From: Actinomycetes bacterium
Lineage (GTDB): Bacteria; Actinomycetota; Acidimicrobiia; Acidimicrobiales; Aldehydirespiratoraceae
DNA: 64,000 nt
Direction: 5' to 3'
NCBI GenBank assembly: GCA_024276495.1
Contig: JAJRXC010000091.1
Coordinates: forward strand, 17,618 to 81,617
Under the pieces are notes generated by a model. It worked only from the letters and a program-made list of their open reading frames with translations, made no database searches and had not been told where the DNA came from. Of the stretch, positions 17,091 to 26,376 are shown piece by piece. Position 1 is the first letter of the stretch. Every line of letters starts with the position of its first letter. The position numbers and the translations under genes are program-made.

Positions 17091-18410
17091 ATGGGTGCCG
17101 TGTTTCGTCGCGTGATCGCCGGCATCATCCTCGGCCCGGCCCTGCTCATCGGTTCCTTCGCGTGGTGGGGCTTCCTCGCCCTGCGCACGGTCTTCGACGA
17201 GACCCGCACCCAGACCATCGCCGAGGAGTTGCTCGACAACGAGGCGGTCGTCGACCAGATCGGGAACAACATCGGCACGGCGCTCGAAGCGGCGATGCCG
17301 GACTCTGTCCAGCTCGACGACGAACAGGTCGCGGCCGGCGTGGAGATCATCCTCACCGACCCGGTCGTGCGCGATCTGATCATCGCGTCGCTCGGCACCA
17401 CGCATCGGGCCTTTCTCGGACTCGACGACGCGCCGGCGACGATCGATCTCGGCCCCGCGTTGGAGTCGTCGAAGGAACGAATCGGCATCTTCGCCCCCAC
17501 CGTCGCGGAGCAGATACCCGACTCGTTCGAGGTCGACCTGCCGACCGAGCGGATACCCGACGCGTCGCCGGTGAAAGGGTTTCTCGAACGCTCGGTGCCG
17601 CTGCTGGCCGGGATCGCCGTCACCCTGGCGCTGCTGGCCTTCCTGACCACCAGCGACCGGTCGCAGGTTCTCGGCAAGGCCGCCCGTTGGGCGATCGGCA
17701 CCACGGCCTTCTACCTGATCGTCGGCCTCGGTCTTCCGTGTCTGATCCGCCGGTTCGCCCCTGACCAGGCCGAGGTCCTCGCGGCGTTGTTGGCCGCGGT
17801 CCTTCGCGCCGCGCTGATCCCTTCGATCGTGCTCGCCGTCGTGGGCATCGTGTTGCTCGCGTCGTCGATGTTCTGGCCCGATCCCGGCCGACGCAAGGAT
17901 CGGGCGCGGGCGAGCCGTGCGTCGGCCCGACAACCGCCGCCGGCCGCCGCGCCCCCCACTCCGGCGCCCACCATCGCCCGGCCGACGCCCGTCGCTTCTT
18001 CACCGTCACCGTCACCGTCGCCGGCCTCGTCACGACCGGCGGCACCGACGACGGCGATGCCGGCCGCGCCCGTCGCCCCGCGGCCCACCCCCGCTCCTGC
18101 CCCGGTCGTCCCGCCCACCCCCTCACCGCTGCCGACTCCGCCGCCGGCTCCGTCGATTCCCGTGCCACCCCGCCCCACGCTGCCCACCCGAGCCCGACCG
18201 CCCGACTCGGTCGGGTTGCCCGCGTGGACGGGCGAGCCGGTCACCGAGGATGGCGGTGTCGCCGGGCCGGAGCCGAAGAAGTGGCGTGCGCCGACCTGGG
18301 TCGAAGGTCACGGTTGGGTGATGGATCCCGACGATCCCCGTGACCCGCCGAGCAACGCCCGTTTCGTCGACGGCGTCGGTTGGGTCGTGCCCGGCCCGCC
18401 GCCGTCGTGA
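17091..18410 (+). CDS. Membrane protein with Pro/Ser-rich tail and DUF2510-like C-terminus
   Basis: 439 residues. An N-terminal helix (IIAGIILGPALL-like, residues about 9-30) is followed by a roughly 140-residue extracytoplasmic part, then three hydrophobic helices (LLAGIAVTLALLAFLTT, AIGTTAFYLIVGLGLP, LIPSIVLAVVGIVLLASSMF). Residues about 275-375 are a long Pro/Ala/Ser/Thr-rich, probably disordered, cytoplasmic linker. The end, GHGWVMDPDD followed after ten residues by RFVDGVGWV, has the GW-DP-R-DG-W pattern of DUF2510. The membrane domain is not recognised. A hairpin precedes the start codon. Confidence 0.65.
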   Translation: MGAVFRRVIAGIILGPALLIGSFAWWGFLALRTVFDETRTQTIAEELLDNEAVVDQIGNNIGTALEAAMPDSVQLDDEQVAAGVEIILTDPVVRDLIIASLGTTHRAFLGLDDAPATIDLGPALESSKERIGIFAPTVAEQIPDSFEVDLPTERIPDASPVKGFLERSVPLLAGIAVTLALLAFLTTSDRSQVLGKAARWAIGTTAFYLIVGLGLPCLIRRFAPDQAEVLAALLAAVLRAALIPSIVLAVVGIVLLASSMFWPDPGRRKDRARASRASARQPPPAAAPPTPAPTIARPTPVASSPSPSPSPASSRPAAPTTAMPAAPVAPRPTPAPAPVVPPTPSPLPTPPPAPSIPVPPRPTLPTRARPPDSVGLPAWTGEPVTEDGGVAGPEPKKWRAPTWVEGHGWVMDPDDPRDPPSNARFVDGVGWVVPGPPPS

Positions 18411-18428
18411 CCGTGGGCCCCGAAACGA

Positions 18429-19961
18429 TCAGTTGATGGCCCGCTCGTGGTCCTCCCAGTAGGGGGCCCGCAACTTGAACTTCTGGAGCTTGCCGGTGGC
18501 CGTGCGGGCGAGCTCGTCGCGGAACTCGACGGTCGTCGGGCACTTGTAGTGGGCGATCCTGTCGCGGCAGTGATCGATGATCTCCTGCTCGGTCGCCTCG
18601 GTGCCGGGGGCCAGCACGACGAGGGCTTTCACCGTCTCGCCCCATCTCTCGTGGGGCACACCGATGACCGCGACCTCTGCGATCGCCGGATGGGAGAACA
18701 GGCAGTCCTCGACCTCGATCGATGAGACGTTCTCGCCACCGGAGATGATCACGTCCTTCTTGCGATCCTGCAGGTTCACATAGTTGTCGTCGTCGATGAA
18801 GCCACCGTCGCCGGTGTGGAACCAGTCGCCGGCGAGCGCGTCGGCCGTGGCCTCGGGATTGTCCCAATAGCTCTTGAGGACGACGTTTCCCCGGGCGAGC
18901 ACCTCACCGGACTCGTCGGTCGCCATCGTGACACCGAGCGCCGCGTTGCCCTGGCGGGACAGTCGCACCGCCCGCTCGGCCGGGGTGAGGTCATCCCATT
19001 CGGCCCGCGTGCGGTTGATGGTCAACAGCGGCGCGGTCTCGGTGAGGCCGTAGATCTGGATGAACTCCCAGCCCAGCTCGGTCTCGACCCGCTCGATCGT
19101 TCGAGTCGGTGGTGGTGCACCGGCCACGATGATGCGGACCCGATCGCGGCCGGGGATGTCGCCGTCCCATTCGGCCGCGGCGTCGAGCACCGCGGCGACG
19201 ACCGCCGGGGCCCCACACATGATGGTGACGCCGTACTCGTCGACGCGGCGGAGCACCTCGGCACCGTCGACCTTGCGCAGGACGATCTGTTGGGCACCCA
19301 TGCCCGTCATCGCGTAGGGCATGCCCCACCCGTTGCAGTGGAACATGGGGAGGGTGTGGAGGTAGACGTCGCGGTCGTTGACCCCGGTGTGCCATCCGAA
19401 CGTCGCCGCGTTGATCCACAGGTTGCGGTGCGTCATCTCGACGCCCTTGGGTCGGGCGGTCGTGCCGCTCGTGTAGTTGATGGTGGCGGTGGCGCCCTCC
19501 GAGGGTTCCCACGGCATCGGCTCGACCCCGAGTCGGTAGAGCGAGTCGCTCTCCTCCCCGGCGATGAAACGATGGGCGACCTCGATGTCGCCGAGCGCGC
19601 CCTCGAGCTCGGGATCGATGATCAACACCTCGGCACCGCTGTGCTGCACGATGTAGTCGACCTCGTCGCGGCTGAGACGAAAGTTGATCGGGACGGCGAC
19701 GCGGCCGAACGCGCTCGTCCCGAACAGGTGCACGAGAAGCCGGGCGGCGTTCTGCGACACGATCGCGACCCGGGCGCCCAAGGGAAGGCCGAGCTCGTCG
19801 AGCCCGGCGGCGAGGCCGGTGGCGAGCTCCTCGAACCGACGATACGTGATGTCGCCGAGCGAGGCGGCCGGTTGATCGGGCTCGTCGACGATGCCGACCC
19901 GGTCGCCGTAGACGAGCGACGCCCGGCGCATGTGGTCGGCGATGGTCAGCGGTACTTCCAT
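18429..19961 (-). CDS. Acyl-CoA synthetase, AlkK/medium-chain type
   Basis: 510-residue adenylate-forming enzyme activating a carboxylic acid to its CoA thioester. ATINYTSGTTARPKGVEMTH is the P-loop-like A3 motif. LPMFHCNGWGMPYAMTGMG is typical of the AlkK/medium-chain group. IYGLTETAPL is the A5 motif, WFHTGDGGFIDDDNYVNLQD the A7/A8 region, and ATGKLQKFKLRA the A10 lysine. A strong ribosome-binding site (CGGAGGGAG) precedes the ATG, unlike many neighbours. It is convergent with the DUF2510-tailed protein, 18 bp away. Chain length preference is inferred only. Confidence 0.9.
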   Translation of the reverse strand: MEVPLTIADHMRRASLVYGDRVGIVDEPDQPAASLGDITYRRFEELATGLAAGLDELGLPLGARVAIVSQNAARLLVHLFGTSAFGRVAVPINFRLSRDEVDYIVQHSGAEVLIIDPELEGALGDIEVAHRFIAGEESDSLYRLGVEPMPWEPSEGATATINYTSGTTARPKGVEMTHRNLWINAATFGWHTGVNDRDVYLHTLPMFHCNGWGMPYAMTGMGAQQIVLRKVDGAEVLRRVDEYGVTIMCGAPAVVAAVLDAAAEWDGDIPGRDRVRIIVAGAPPPTRTIERVETELGWEFIQIYGLTETAPLLTINRTRAEWDDLTPAERAVRLSRQGNAALGVTMATDESGEVLARGNVVLKSYWDNPEATADALAGDWFHTGDGGFIDDDNYVNLQDRKKDVIISGGENVSSIEVEDCLFSHPAIAEVAVIGVPHERWGETVKALVVLAPGTEATEQEIIDHCRDRIAHYKCPTTVEFRDELARTATGKLQKFKLRAPYWEDHERAIN

Positions 19962-20009
19962 TGGTCTCCCTCCGGGTGGGCCGAACCTAGCGCGAGGGCC
20001 GTGGGTTCG

Positions 20010-20603
20010 TCAGGGTCGCCCGACGGGGCCGCGGTCGAAGTGGGGCAACATCCATTGCACACCGGGTCCGATGAACACCAGCCACCAGATCGTTCCCCAA
20101 CCGACGGTCCCACCGAGGACCACGCCGGCGGTGAACGCGGCGGCCTCGATGGCGAACCGTGAGGTCCGGATGCTGGCCCCTCGGTCGTGGAGGCCGGTCA
20201 TGAGGCCGTCGCGGGGGCCGGGTCCCAGGTGAACACCGAGATAGAGGCCGGATCCGAGCGCGACCAGGATCGGCCCGGCGATGGTGAGCACGGCGCGCGC
20301 CGCCGCGCCGTCGGGTCGATCGACCAGCCAGATCACGATGTCGGTCGCCGGTCCGATCAGGGCGATGTTGAGCAGCGTGCCCACTCCGATCCGCACCCGC
20401 ATCGCGAGGGTGGCGATCAGCACGGCCACGCCGGTCGCGACGGTGGCGGTGCCGATGGTCAACGGGCTGTGGTTCGACAGCCCCTCGTGCAGGACCGTCC
20501 ACGGGCCCTGTCCGTTCGACCCCTGGACCACCAGGCCGAGACCGGCTCCGAAGATGATCAGCCCGATGATCAGCTGCGGAAGGCGGCGAAGCGTCGGGTT
20601 CAC
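20010..20603 (-). CDS. YczE/YyaS-like integral membrane protein (copy 2)
   Basis: 197 residues from a GTG, with five hydrophobic segments. RLPQLIIGLIIFGAGLGLVV, GQGPWTVLHEGLSNHSPLTI, NIALIGPATDIVIWL and LGVHLGPGPRDGLMTGLHDR match the YczE-type layout, including the G-P-R-D-G-L turn. It is the compact form of the protein at 2297-3100, lacking that gene's extended ends. It begins about 180 bp from the divergent S4-domain gene and ends 48 bp after the start of the acyl-CoA synthetase gene. Function of the family is not established. Confidence 0.78.
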   Translation of the reverse strand: MNPTLRRLPQLIIGLIIFGAGLGLVVQGSNGQGPWTVLHEGLSNHSPLTIGTATVATGVAVLIATLAMRVRIGVGTLLNIALIGPATDIVIWLVDRPDGAAARAVLTIAGPILVALGSGLYLGVHLGPGPRDGLMTGLHDRGASIRTSRFAIEAAAFTAGVVLGGTVGWGTIWWLVFIGPGVQWMLPHFDRGPVGRP

Positions 20604-20771
20604 CGGGCGCGCCGCTGCGGGGGTCGGGCCGCCGGGATCGACACCGGGATCAGCCGATCGGGGCGGGGGATTCGAGCCCGGGGTCGGCGATCGCGGCGCT
20701 CGACGTGGTCTCCGGCCAGGTGGCGATGGGGCAGAAGACGGAGATGACCGCGGGCATGGCCGCCATGCTGA

Positions 20772-20777
20772 CAGACT
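20772..20777 (+). promoter_or_regulatory. -10-like CAGACT, leaderless start of S4 protein
   Basis: CAGACT ends five bases before the ATG at 20783, which decides this start over in-frame upstream start codons. Confidence 0.5.
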
Positions 20778-20782
20778 CGGGC

Positions 20783-21151
20783 ATGGCTGAACGAGTCGAC
20801 AAATGGCTGTGGGCGGTGCGGGTCTACAAGACCCGGACCCGGGCCGGCGACGCCTGCGCGACGGGTCGTGTGCTCGTGAACGGTGTCGTCGCGAAGCCGG
20901 CGACGAAGGTCGACGTCGGCGATGTCGTCACCGCACACCGGCGCGACCGCACCGTCGTCTACGTCGTCGTCGAGACGATCGGCAAGCGGGTCTCGGCCCG
21001 ACGCGCCGCGGAATGTGTCGAGGACCGCTCGCCACCCCCCGTGGCCCGCGCCAGGCCGGACGCGGCGGTGTTCGCCCGCCGCGATCAGGGAACCGGTCGT
21101 CCGACGAAACGCGACCGTCGGGAGATCGATCGCCTCCGGGGCCGCGATTAG
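20783..21151 (+). CDS. S4 domain RNA-binding protein (HslR/Hsp15-like)
   Basis: 122 residues. MAERVDKWLWAVRVYKTRTR then AGDACATGRVLVNG forms the S4 RNA-binding fold as in heat-shock protein Hsp15, which recycles stalled 50S subunits carrying peptidyl-tRNA. The C-terminal 50 residues are basic and rich in Arg/Pro (RPTKRDRREIDRLRGRD), typical of RNA-binding extensions. It starts at the ATG next to the S4 domain; sequence upstream is open in frame but unsupported. The 3' end overlaps the convergent DUF3179 gene by 4 bp. Confidence 0.85.
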   Translation: MAERVDKWLWAVRVYKTRTRAGDACATGRVLVNGVVAKPATKVDVGDVVTAHRRDRTVVYVVVETIGKRVSARRAAECVEDRSPPPVARARPDAAVFARRDQGTGRPTKRDRREIDRLRGRD

Positions 21152-22572
21152 CTTCCGGCCCCCCAGAGGCTCGTTCGCGGGTTGAACTGGCTCCAGGCGA
21201 ACCAGAAGGCCTGATGGGCGGCGACGGGTTCCCCGGTCGCGGTCGCCACCGCGGTGACCCCGCCTCCGTCGGTCCCGATGGTGACGCCGTCGAGCTCGAC
21301 GGCCTCGCCTCGGGCCAGCGCGTCCTCGACCGCCGCGGTGACGAAGGCGACGGTCGTCCCGTCGTCCAGCTTCACGCCGATGACCGGCTCCTGGACGCCC
21401 AAACGGGGATCGACGTCACCGATCGGGAAGATCGGCCCGTCGTCGTCACGGCCGCCCAGGGGATCGGCGGCGTAGGTCCGGCCGATCCCTCCGTCTTCGG
21501 CGACGATCCCGGTGTCGGGGTGGGACTCCTTCCAGTCGCCCCACGTCGAGACCTGCACCGTGAGCTGTTCGAGGGCGACCCCGGCCTCGCGCAGTGGCCC
21601 CGTGACGGCGACGCCGGTGAAGGTGTCGAACACGGACCGGGTGTGGAGCTCGAACATCACCTTGTTCGAACGGTTGAGCAAACCGGACGTCCGGAGCTCG
21701 AACGTGTCGTTGCCGTCGAGATCCACCCCGTCGGCGACCTGGTCGGTGAAGTAGGCCTGCGCGGATCCGCACAACGTGCAGTACGGCATGCCGATGCGGC
21801 GGCCCGAGATCGTCGTGTTGACCATCTCGTGGACCTCCATGATGTTCTTCGGGAAGGCCACGGCTTCGTCGCCGACGACCACACCGAACACCACGGCGTC
21901 GTCCGGGTACCAATCGCCGCCGGCTGCGTCGGTGAGCGCGGGATCGTTGAGCGCGGGAATGCAGCCGCGGGGGCACGGTGCGCGGGTCTGGTCGACGGGC
22001 CGGTCATCGATGAGCACCCCGCCCCACGAGACCCAGCGCCAGTCGATCGTGGCCGCGGGGTCGGCGAAGAAGGGGGCCCATCCCGGTTCGACCAACTCGA
22101 AGAGTTGTCCCTTCCAGCGCGCGTAGCCCGGGGGAGCGGGCGTGTCCCAGGCGATCAACCGGTTGGTGGCATCGTTCCAGCGTGCCACCGGTTCGCTGTC
22201 GATCGATCGGCCGGTGAGGGTCTGCCACCCGTTGAACACGGCGTTGTTCAGCTCGCTGCCGGGTTGGGTGAACCGGAGCAGGTCGCTGAACAACCAGGCG
22301 AGCCGGGCATCGCCGCTGCGTGCGACCCGGCCGATCGCGCCCAGGTCGACGACCCCCTGCAACGAGTCGAAGACGAGGTCGAGGTCGTCTTCGACCCCCG
22401 GGCCGAGCGGGCCGGTGGGAACGTCGGGTGGCGGGCCGTAGTCGATCACCTGGACCGGGTCCCGGACGGCGCCCGTCGTCGATGGAGGCGCCGAGCCGGG
22501 CTCGGAACCCGCGCAGCTCGCAGCGAACAGGGCGCCGGCGACGACGACGATCGGGAACAGACGAAGACGCAT
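21148..22572 (-). CDS. DUF3179 domain lipoprotein
   Basis: 474 residues. RLRLFPIVVVAGALFAASC (Cys20) is a lipoprotein signal, followed by a Ser/Pro-rich linker. MPYCTLCGSAQAYFTDQVAD holds the Cys-x-x-Cys pair and LHTRSVFDTFTGVAVTGPL the conserved region of DUF3179. TWGDWKESHPDTGIV corresponds to the family's W-x-x-(x)-H-P-x-T motif. The family is extracytoplasmic and of unknown function; the CTLC pair suggests metal or heme binding or a redox role, which is speculation. It lies directly downstream of nothing on its strand except the MMPL transporter, whose stop is 27 bp upstream of this start, so an operon is likely. Confidence 0.85.
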   Translation of the reverse strand: MRLRLFPIVVVAGALFAASCAGSEPGSAPPSTTGAVRDPVQVIDYGPPPDVPTGPLGPGVEDDLDLVFDSLQGVVDLGAIGRVARSGDARLAWLFSDLLRFTQPGSELNNAVFNGWQTLTGRSIDSEPVARWNDATNRLIAWDTPAPPGYARWKGQLFELVEPGWAPFFADPAATIDWRWVSWGGVLIDDRPVDQTRAPCPRGCIPALNDPALTDAAGGDWYPDDAVVFGVVVGDEAVAFPKNIMEVHEMVNTTISGRRIGMPYCTLCGSAQAYFTDQVADGVDLDGNDTFELRTSGLLNRSNKVMFELHTRSVFDTFTGVAVTGPLREAGVALEQLTVQVSTWGDWKESHPDTGIVAEDGGIGRTYAADPLGGRDDDGPIFPIGDVDPRLGVQEPVIGVKLDDGTTVAFVTAAVEDALARGEAVELDGVTIGTDGGGVTAVATATGEPVAAHQAFWFAWSQFNPRTSLWGAGS

Positions 22573-22599
22573 CGAGTAGGAAACGCCGGGGACGGCCGC

Positions 22600-24879
22600 T
22601 CAGTTCCCCGACGCGGCCGGACCTTCCAGTTCGATGCGGGGAAGAAGCCGATCGAGCCAGCCGGGAATCCACCAGTTGCGAGAACCCAAAAGCTCCATCG
22701 TGGCCGGCACCAGGAGCATTCGAACCAGCGTCGCGTCGAGAATGATCGCGGACGCGAGGCCGGTGCCCATCAGCTGGATGATCCGGTTGTCCTCGAGCAG
22801 GAAGCTGCCGAACACCACCGCCATGATCGCGGCCGCCGCGGTGATGACCCGGGCCGTGCCGGCCAGACCGTCGGCCACCGACTCGACGGGATCCCCCGTG
22901 CGGTCGTACTCCTCACGGATCCGTGAGATCAAGAAGACCTCGTAGTCCATCGACAGTCCGAACACGACCGCGAACATCATCATCGGGATGAATGGTTCGA
23001 TCGGGGCGGGTTGGATGCCGGTCAGGTCGCTGAGCCAACCCCACTGGAACACGGCGACGACGACGCCGTAGGCCGCGCTGATCGACAGGAGGTTCATGAC
23101 GACCGCCTTGAGCGGCACGAGCAGCGAGCGGAACACCGCCATCAACAACAGGAACGAGATCGTCAACACCGCGGCGAAGAAGAGGAGGGTTCGTCCGGCG
23201 AGATAGTCGCTGAAGTCGATTCCGGCCGCGGTCCCGCCGGTCAGCGCCACGTCGAGGGTCGAGCCGGCGACGGCCGCGGGAATCACCTCGGTCCGCAGGG
23301 TCTCGACGAGGGTCTCGGTGGCGAGGTCCTGTGGCGCGGTCGTGGGGATCGCCTGGATGATGAAGGCCTCGGACGTGTTCGGGTCGGCCGGGTTGCTGGG
23401 GAGCGGACCGAGCACGGCCGCGATCCCCGGGTCGGCTTTGAGCGCGGCGATCAGCCGGGGAACGACCGCGGTGTCGGCGCCGTCGTTGACGACCGCGGTG
23501 ACGAGAAACGGCCCGTTGAAGCCGGGGCCGAACCCTTCGGCGACGAGATCGTACGCCCGGCGGGTGGTCGTGTCCTGCGCGAAGTTCCCCTCGTCGGAGA
23601 ATCCGAGCCGCAGGCCGAGAATCGGCGCGGTCAGGCCGAGTAGAACGGCGGTGCCCGCGAGGGCGACCGTCCATGGGCGACTCTGCACGAGCCGGCTCCA
23701 TCGATAGGCGACCGTCTCCGTGAGCGGCTTCACCGTGCGGGCGGGGAGGGCCTTCTTGAGCGGAGCGACGAAGAACCCGGCGATCAGGACCGCCGCGGCG
23801 ATCGGCAAGGCGACGGCCAGGGCCGTGACGCCCAGCCCGATGCCGAGAAGCCCGGCACCGACCAGTCCCGACGCGATGACACCGCGCACTCGGGTGAGCT
23901 CGACCCGCCCGGCCGCGAATCCGAGCAACGCCGGGAGCAACGTCAGCGACGAGAACAGGGTCACCAACACGGTCGAGGCGGCCGACACGCCGATGCCGGT
24001 GACGAACGGCAGGCCGATCGCGATCAGGCCGAGCAGCGACAAGACGACGGTGAGTCCGGCGAACAGGACGGCTCGGCCGGCCGTGGCCATGGCCTTCGCG
24101 ATCGCCTCGGTCGACGTGGCCCCTTCGTGGAGCCCGTCGCGGTAGCGGGTGATGATGAACAGGGCGTAGTCGATGCCGACGCCCAGTCCGATCATGACCG
24201 CGAAGGTGGTCGCGAACTGGGGACCGTGGGAGATGTTCGAGACCAGCGTCGTCAACGCGAGTCCGCCACCGACTCCGAGCAGGGCGGCGCCGATCGACAA
24301 GCCCATCGCCAGGACGCTTCCGGTCGCGAGGATGAGGATGAACACCGCGAACGACACACCGATGAGCTCGGACGACGGTGGTTCGAAGCCGGCGAGCTCC
24401 TCACCGCCGATCTCGACGGTGAGCCCGTCGAGATCAGGGATGAGATCGGCGATCTCGTCGCCGATCTGCCCGGATTCCTCCTCGCTGACCTTTCGGTCGA
24501 GGGCGACTTCGGCGAAGGCGACCGTGCCGTCGTCGGCGATGGCGCCGCCGCGACCCTCGTAGGGAGAGACGATCGTGACGAACTCGATCTCGTCGGCCGC
24601 GTCGAACATCTCGCTCATCGCCGCGATCACCTCGGGATCGTCGACCCCTTGTTCAGCCGTGAAGACGATCTGTCCGCTGAGTCCGTTGCCGACACCGTCG
24701 AAGTACTCGTCGAGCACCTCGAAACCCCGCTCCGTCTCCGATCCGGGGATGCTCTGTTCCGCGTCGAACCCGTCGCCGACGATCACGACCGACGCGATGA
24801 GTGCCGCCAGACCGATCGCCCACAGGCCGACCGCCCGCCATCGATTCTCGTGACACCAGACCCCGATGCGTGCGACCAT
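22600..24879 (-). CDS. MMPL/RND superfamily membrane transporter
   Basis: 759 residues. The first helix (WRAVGLWAIGLAALIASVVI) is followed by a large extracytoplasmic loop, five more helices, a second loop and six more helices: the duplicated 12-helix RND layout. LGVGIDYALFIITRYRDGLH and FGLSMDYEVFLISRIREEYD are the paired G-x-D-Y motifs that carry the proton-relay aspartates. Such proteins export lipids, drugs or siderophores. I start at ATG 24879, before the basic HENRWRAV segment, because a CAGACT box ends six bases upstream. The DUF3179 lipoprotein follows by 27 bp and may be a partner. Confidence 0.9.
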   Translation of the reverse strand: MVARIGVWCHENRWRAVGLWAIGLAALIASVVIVGDGFDAEQSIPGSETERGFEVLDEYFDGVGNGLSGQIVFTAEQGVDDPEVIAAMSEMFDAADEIEFVTIVSPYEGRGGAIADDGTVAFAEVALDRKVSEEESGQIGDEIADLIPDLDGLTVEIGGEELAGFEPPSSELIGVSFAVFILILATGSVLAMGLSIGAALLGVGGGLALTTLVSNISHGPQFATTFAVMIGLGVGIDYALFIITRYRDGLHEGATSTEAIAKAMATAGRAVLFAGLTVVLSLLGLIAIGLPFVTGIGVSAASTVLVTLFSSLTLLPALLGFAAGRVELTRVRGVIASGLVGAGLLGIGLGVTALAVALPIAAAVLIAGFFVAPLKKALPARTVKPLTETVAYRWSRLVQSRPWTVALAGTAVLLGLTAPILGLRLGFSDEGNFAQDTTTRRAYDLVAEGFGPGFNGPFLVTAVVNDGADTAVVPRLIAALKADPGIAAVLGPLPSNPADPNTSEAFIIQAIPTTAPQDLATETLVETLRTEVIPAAVAGSTLDVALTGGTAAGIDFSDYLAGRTLLFFAAVLTISFLLLMAVFRSLLVPLKAVVMNLLSISAAYGVVVAVFQWGWLSDLTGIQPAPIEPFIPMMMFAVVFGLSMDYEVFLISRIREEYDRTGDPVESVADGLAGTARVITAAAAIMAVVFGSFLLEDNRIIQLMGTGLASAIILDATLVRMLLVPATMELLGSRNWWIPGWLDRLLPRIELEGPAASGN

Positions 24880-24885
24880 CGGATC

Positions 24886-24891
24886 AGTCTG
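24886..24891 (-). promoter_or_regulatory. -10-like CAGACT, leaderless start of MMPL gene
   Basis: CAGACT on the minus strand is six bases from the ATG at 24879 and favours this start over an in-frame upstream codon. Confidence 0.5.
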
Positions 24892-24954
24892 GAGCCGTCG
24901 GGGCGCGCCACGCGGGTCGTGTGACAACGAACACGAAGGTGGACATGGCCGGGT

Positions 24955-26376
24955 TCAGCCGATCGCGGTGTCGTGGGGGAGCGATCCTCGGGCTGCGCGC
25001 AGGTAGCCGTAGGGGGTCTCGGCCTGGAAGTTGCTGACCCGGCTGGTGTAGACGTCGGCGTACTTCTCGACCTGGCGGGCGAAGAGGCTCTTGTCGGCGC
25101 CGGCCCGCATCAGGGGACCCCAGGTGGGGCTGCCCTGCTCGGTCGCGGCCCGGGCCAGCGGCGCGATCTCCTTGTCGATCTCGGCCACCGCCGCCGCGGC
25201 CGCCTCGACCGCGGCATCGAGGTCGGCGTGGGGTTCCCCGGCGACCACCTTGTGTCGCCGTTCGAGTCGCAGCCGGGAGTGCACCCGTTCGCGCGCGATC
25301 TTCTCGTCCATCTTGAGACGGAGCGTCTCGCTCGTCGCCGCGAACTCCGCCGCGGCCTCGACCTCGGCCTCGATCTCGCGGGCGATCAGCGCCGTCCGCC
25401 ACCGCAGGACGTCTTTCGTGACGTGGACGTCGCCGAAGAGGTGGTCGCCGACATAGAGGAACTGCGATGGCTCGTGACCGAGACTCTGTTCGACCATCCG
25501 GGCGTTGCCTCCGTGGTACACCTCGTGGGGGACCAGCGGTCCGAGGTGCGGTTCGAGCAGCCCTCGTTTCTCGTCGACGACCCGGTAGATCGGGCCGGCC
25601 TCGGAGAAGAACCGGGGTTTGGCCGCGGCCACGATGACGACGTCGAAGAGGTCTCGCCAGGTCTCACCCGTCGGCATGAACCGGTCGAACGACCAGCTCA
25701 TCATGAACTGCGTGTAGCTCCATTCGGAGTTCGTGATCAACAGGAGCTGCTTCCCGGCGAGGCGTTGGTCCTGAAGGGTGGGGACGAGACCGGGATCCGA
25801 GTCGACGAACCGCTCGGGTTCCGCGACGATGTCGGCCTTCAACGAGCCGTCGGAGTGAACGGTGCCGAGGGCCTCGTCGATGGCACGGTACAGATGTGCG
25901 TACGACGAGATCCCCGGCAGGGGGGATTCGTCGTGGAGCTCGACGAGCTGACACCACAACGATGCCCGGCTCAGCTCGAAGAGGGTGTTCATGAACTCGA
26001 AGCGGTCCTCGGCGAGGTCCACCACGATGCAGTAGTACGTGTCGCGCAGGTCACGAAACGACAGGTGGTTCGACCCGTGCTGGGCCCGGACGGTGTAGCC
26101 GAACCGGGTGGCCTTGACCAGGTTTCCGAGATCGAGATCGAAGGTCAGGCCCAGGGTGTAGGCCTCGGGGTCGAACTCGAGGTCGTCGACCGGCCATCCG
26201 TTCTCGGCCAGGAAGCTGCGGGCGTGTTCGAACGCGGCCCGTTCCCACTCGTCGACGAAATAGTGGATGAGGGTGTAGTCCATGTCGTAGCCGATGGCCC
26301 GGACACCGCGGAGGTTGAGCGTGCGGTTGCAGAAAAGGCCTCGGGTCGCGGGCAGGGTCGGCGTCGGGTCGGTCAC
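24955..26376 (-). CDS. HAD-IG family 5'-nucleotidase
   Basis: 473 residues beginning at a GTG (MTDPTPTLPATRG). IGYDMDYTLIHY is the HAD motif I (Asp nucleophile, D-x-D-x-T). LLITNSEWSYTQFMMSW is motif II, and LYVGDHLFGDVHVTKDVLRW carries the acidic motif IV. The order and length match the cytosolic purine 5'-nucleotidase-like HAD-IG group. A long helical, partly coiled region (residues about 340-420) lies before the C-terminus. The start overlaps the upstream stop by GTGA, so translation is probably coupled to the unknown gene at 26373-26825. Confidence 0.9.
   Translation of the reverse strand: MTDPTPTLPATRGLFCNRTLNLRGVRAIGYDMDYTLIHYFVDEWERAAFEHARSFLAENGWPVDDLEFDPEAYTLGLTFDLDLGNLVKATRFGYTVRAQHGSNHLSFRDLRDTYYCIVVDLAEDRFEFMNTLFELSRASLWCQLVELHDESPLPGISSYAHLYRAIDEALGTVHSDGSLKADIVAEPERFVDSDPGLVPTLQDQRLAGKQLLLITNSEWSYTQFMMSWSFDRFMPTGETWRDLFDVVIVAAAKPRFFSEAGPIYRVVDEKRGLLEPHLGPLVPHEVYHGGNARMVEQSLGHEPSQFLYVGDHLFGDVHVTKDVLRWRTALIAREIEAEVEAAAEFAATSETLRLKMDEKIARERVHSRLRLERRHKVVAGEPHADLDAAVEAAAAAVAEIDKEIAPLARAATEQGSPTWGPLMRAGADKSLFARQVEKYADVYTSRVSNFQAETPYGYLRAARGSLPHDTAIG

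Noticed and set aside
20705..20782. 26-residue N-terminal extension of the S4 protein
   Set aside because: The frame is open, but the S4 domain begins directly at 20783, where a leaderless-type box supports the start.
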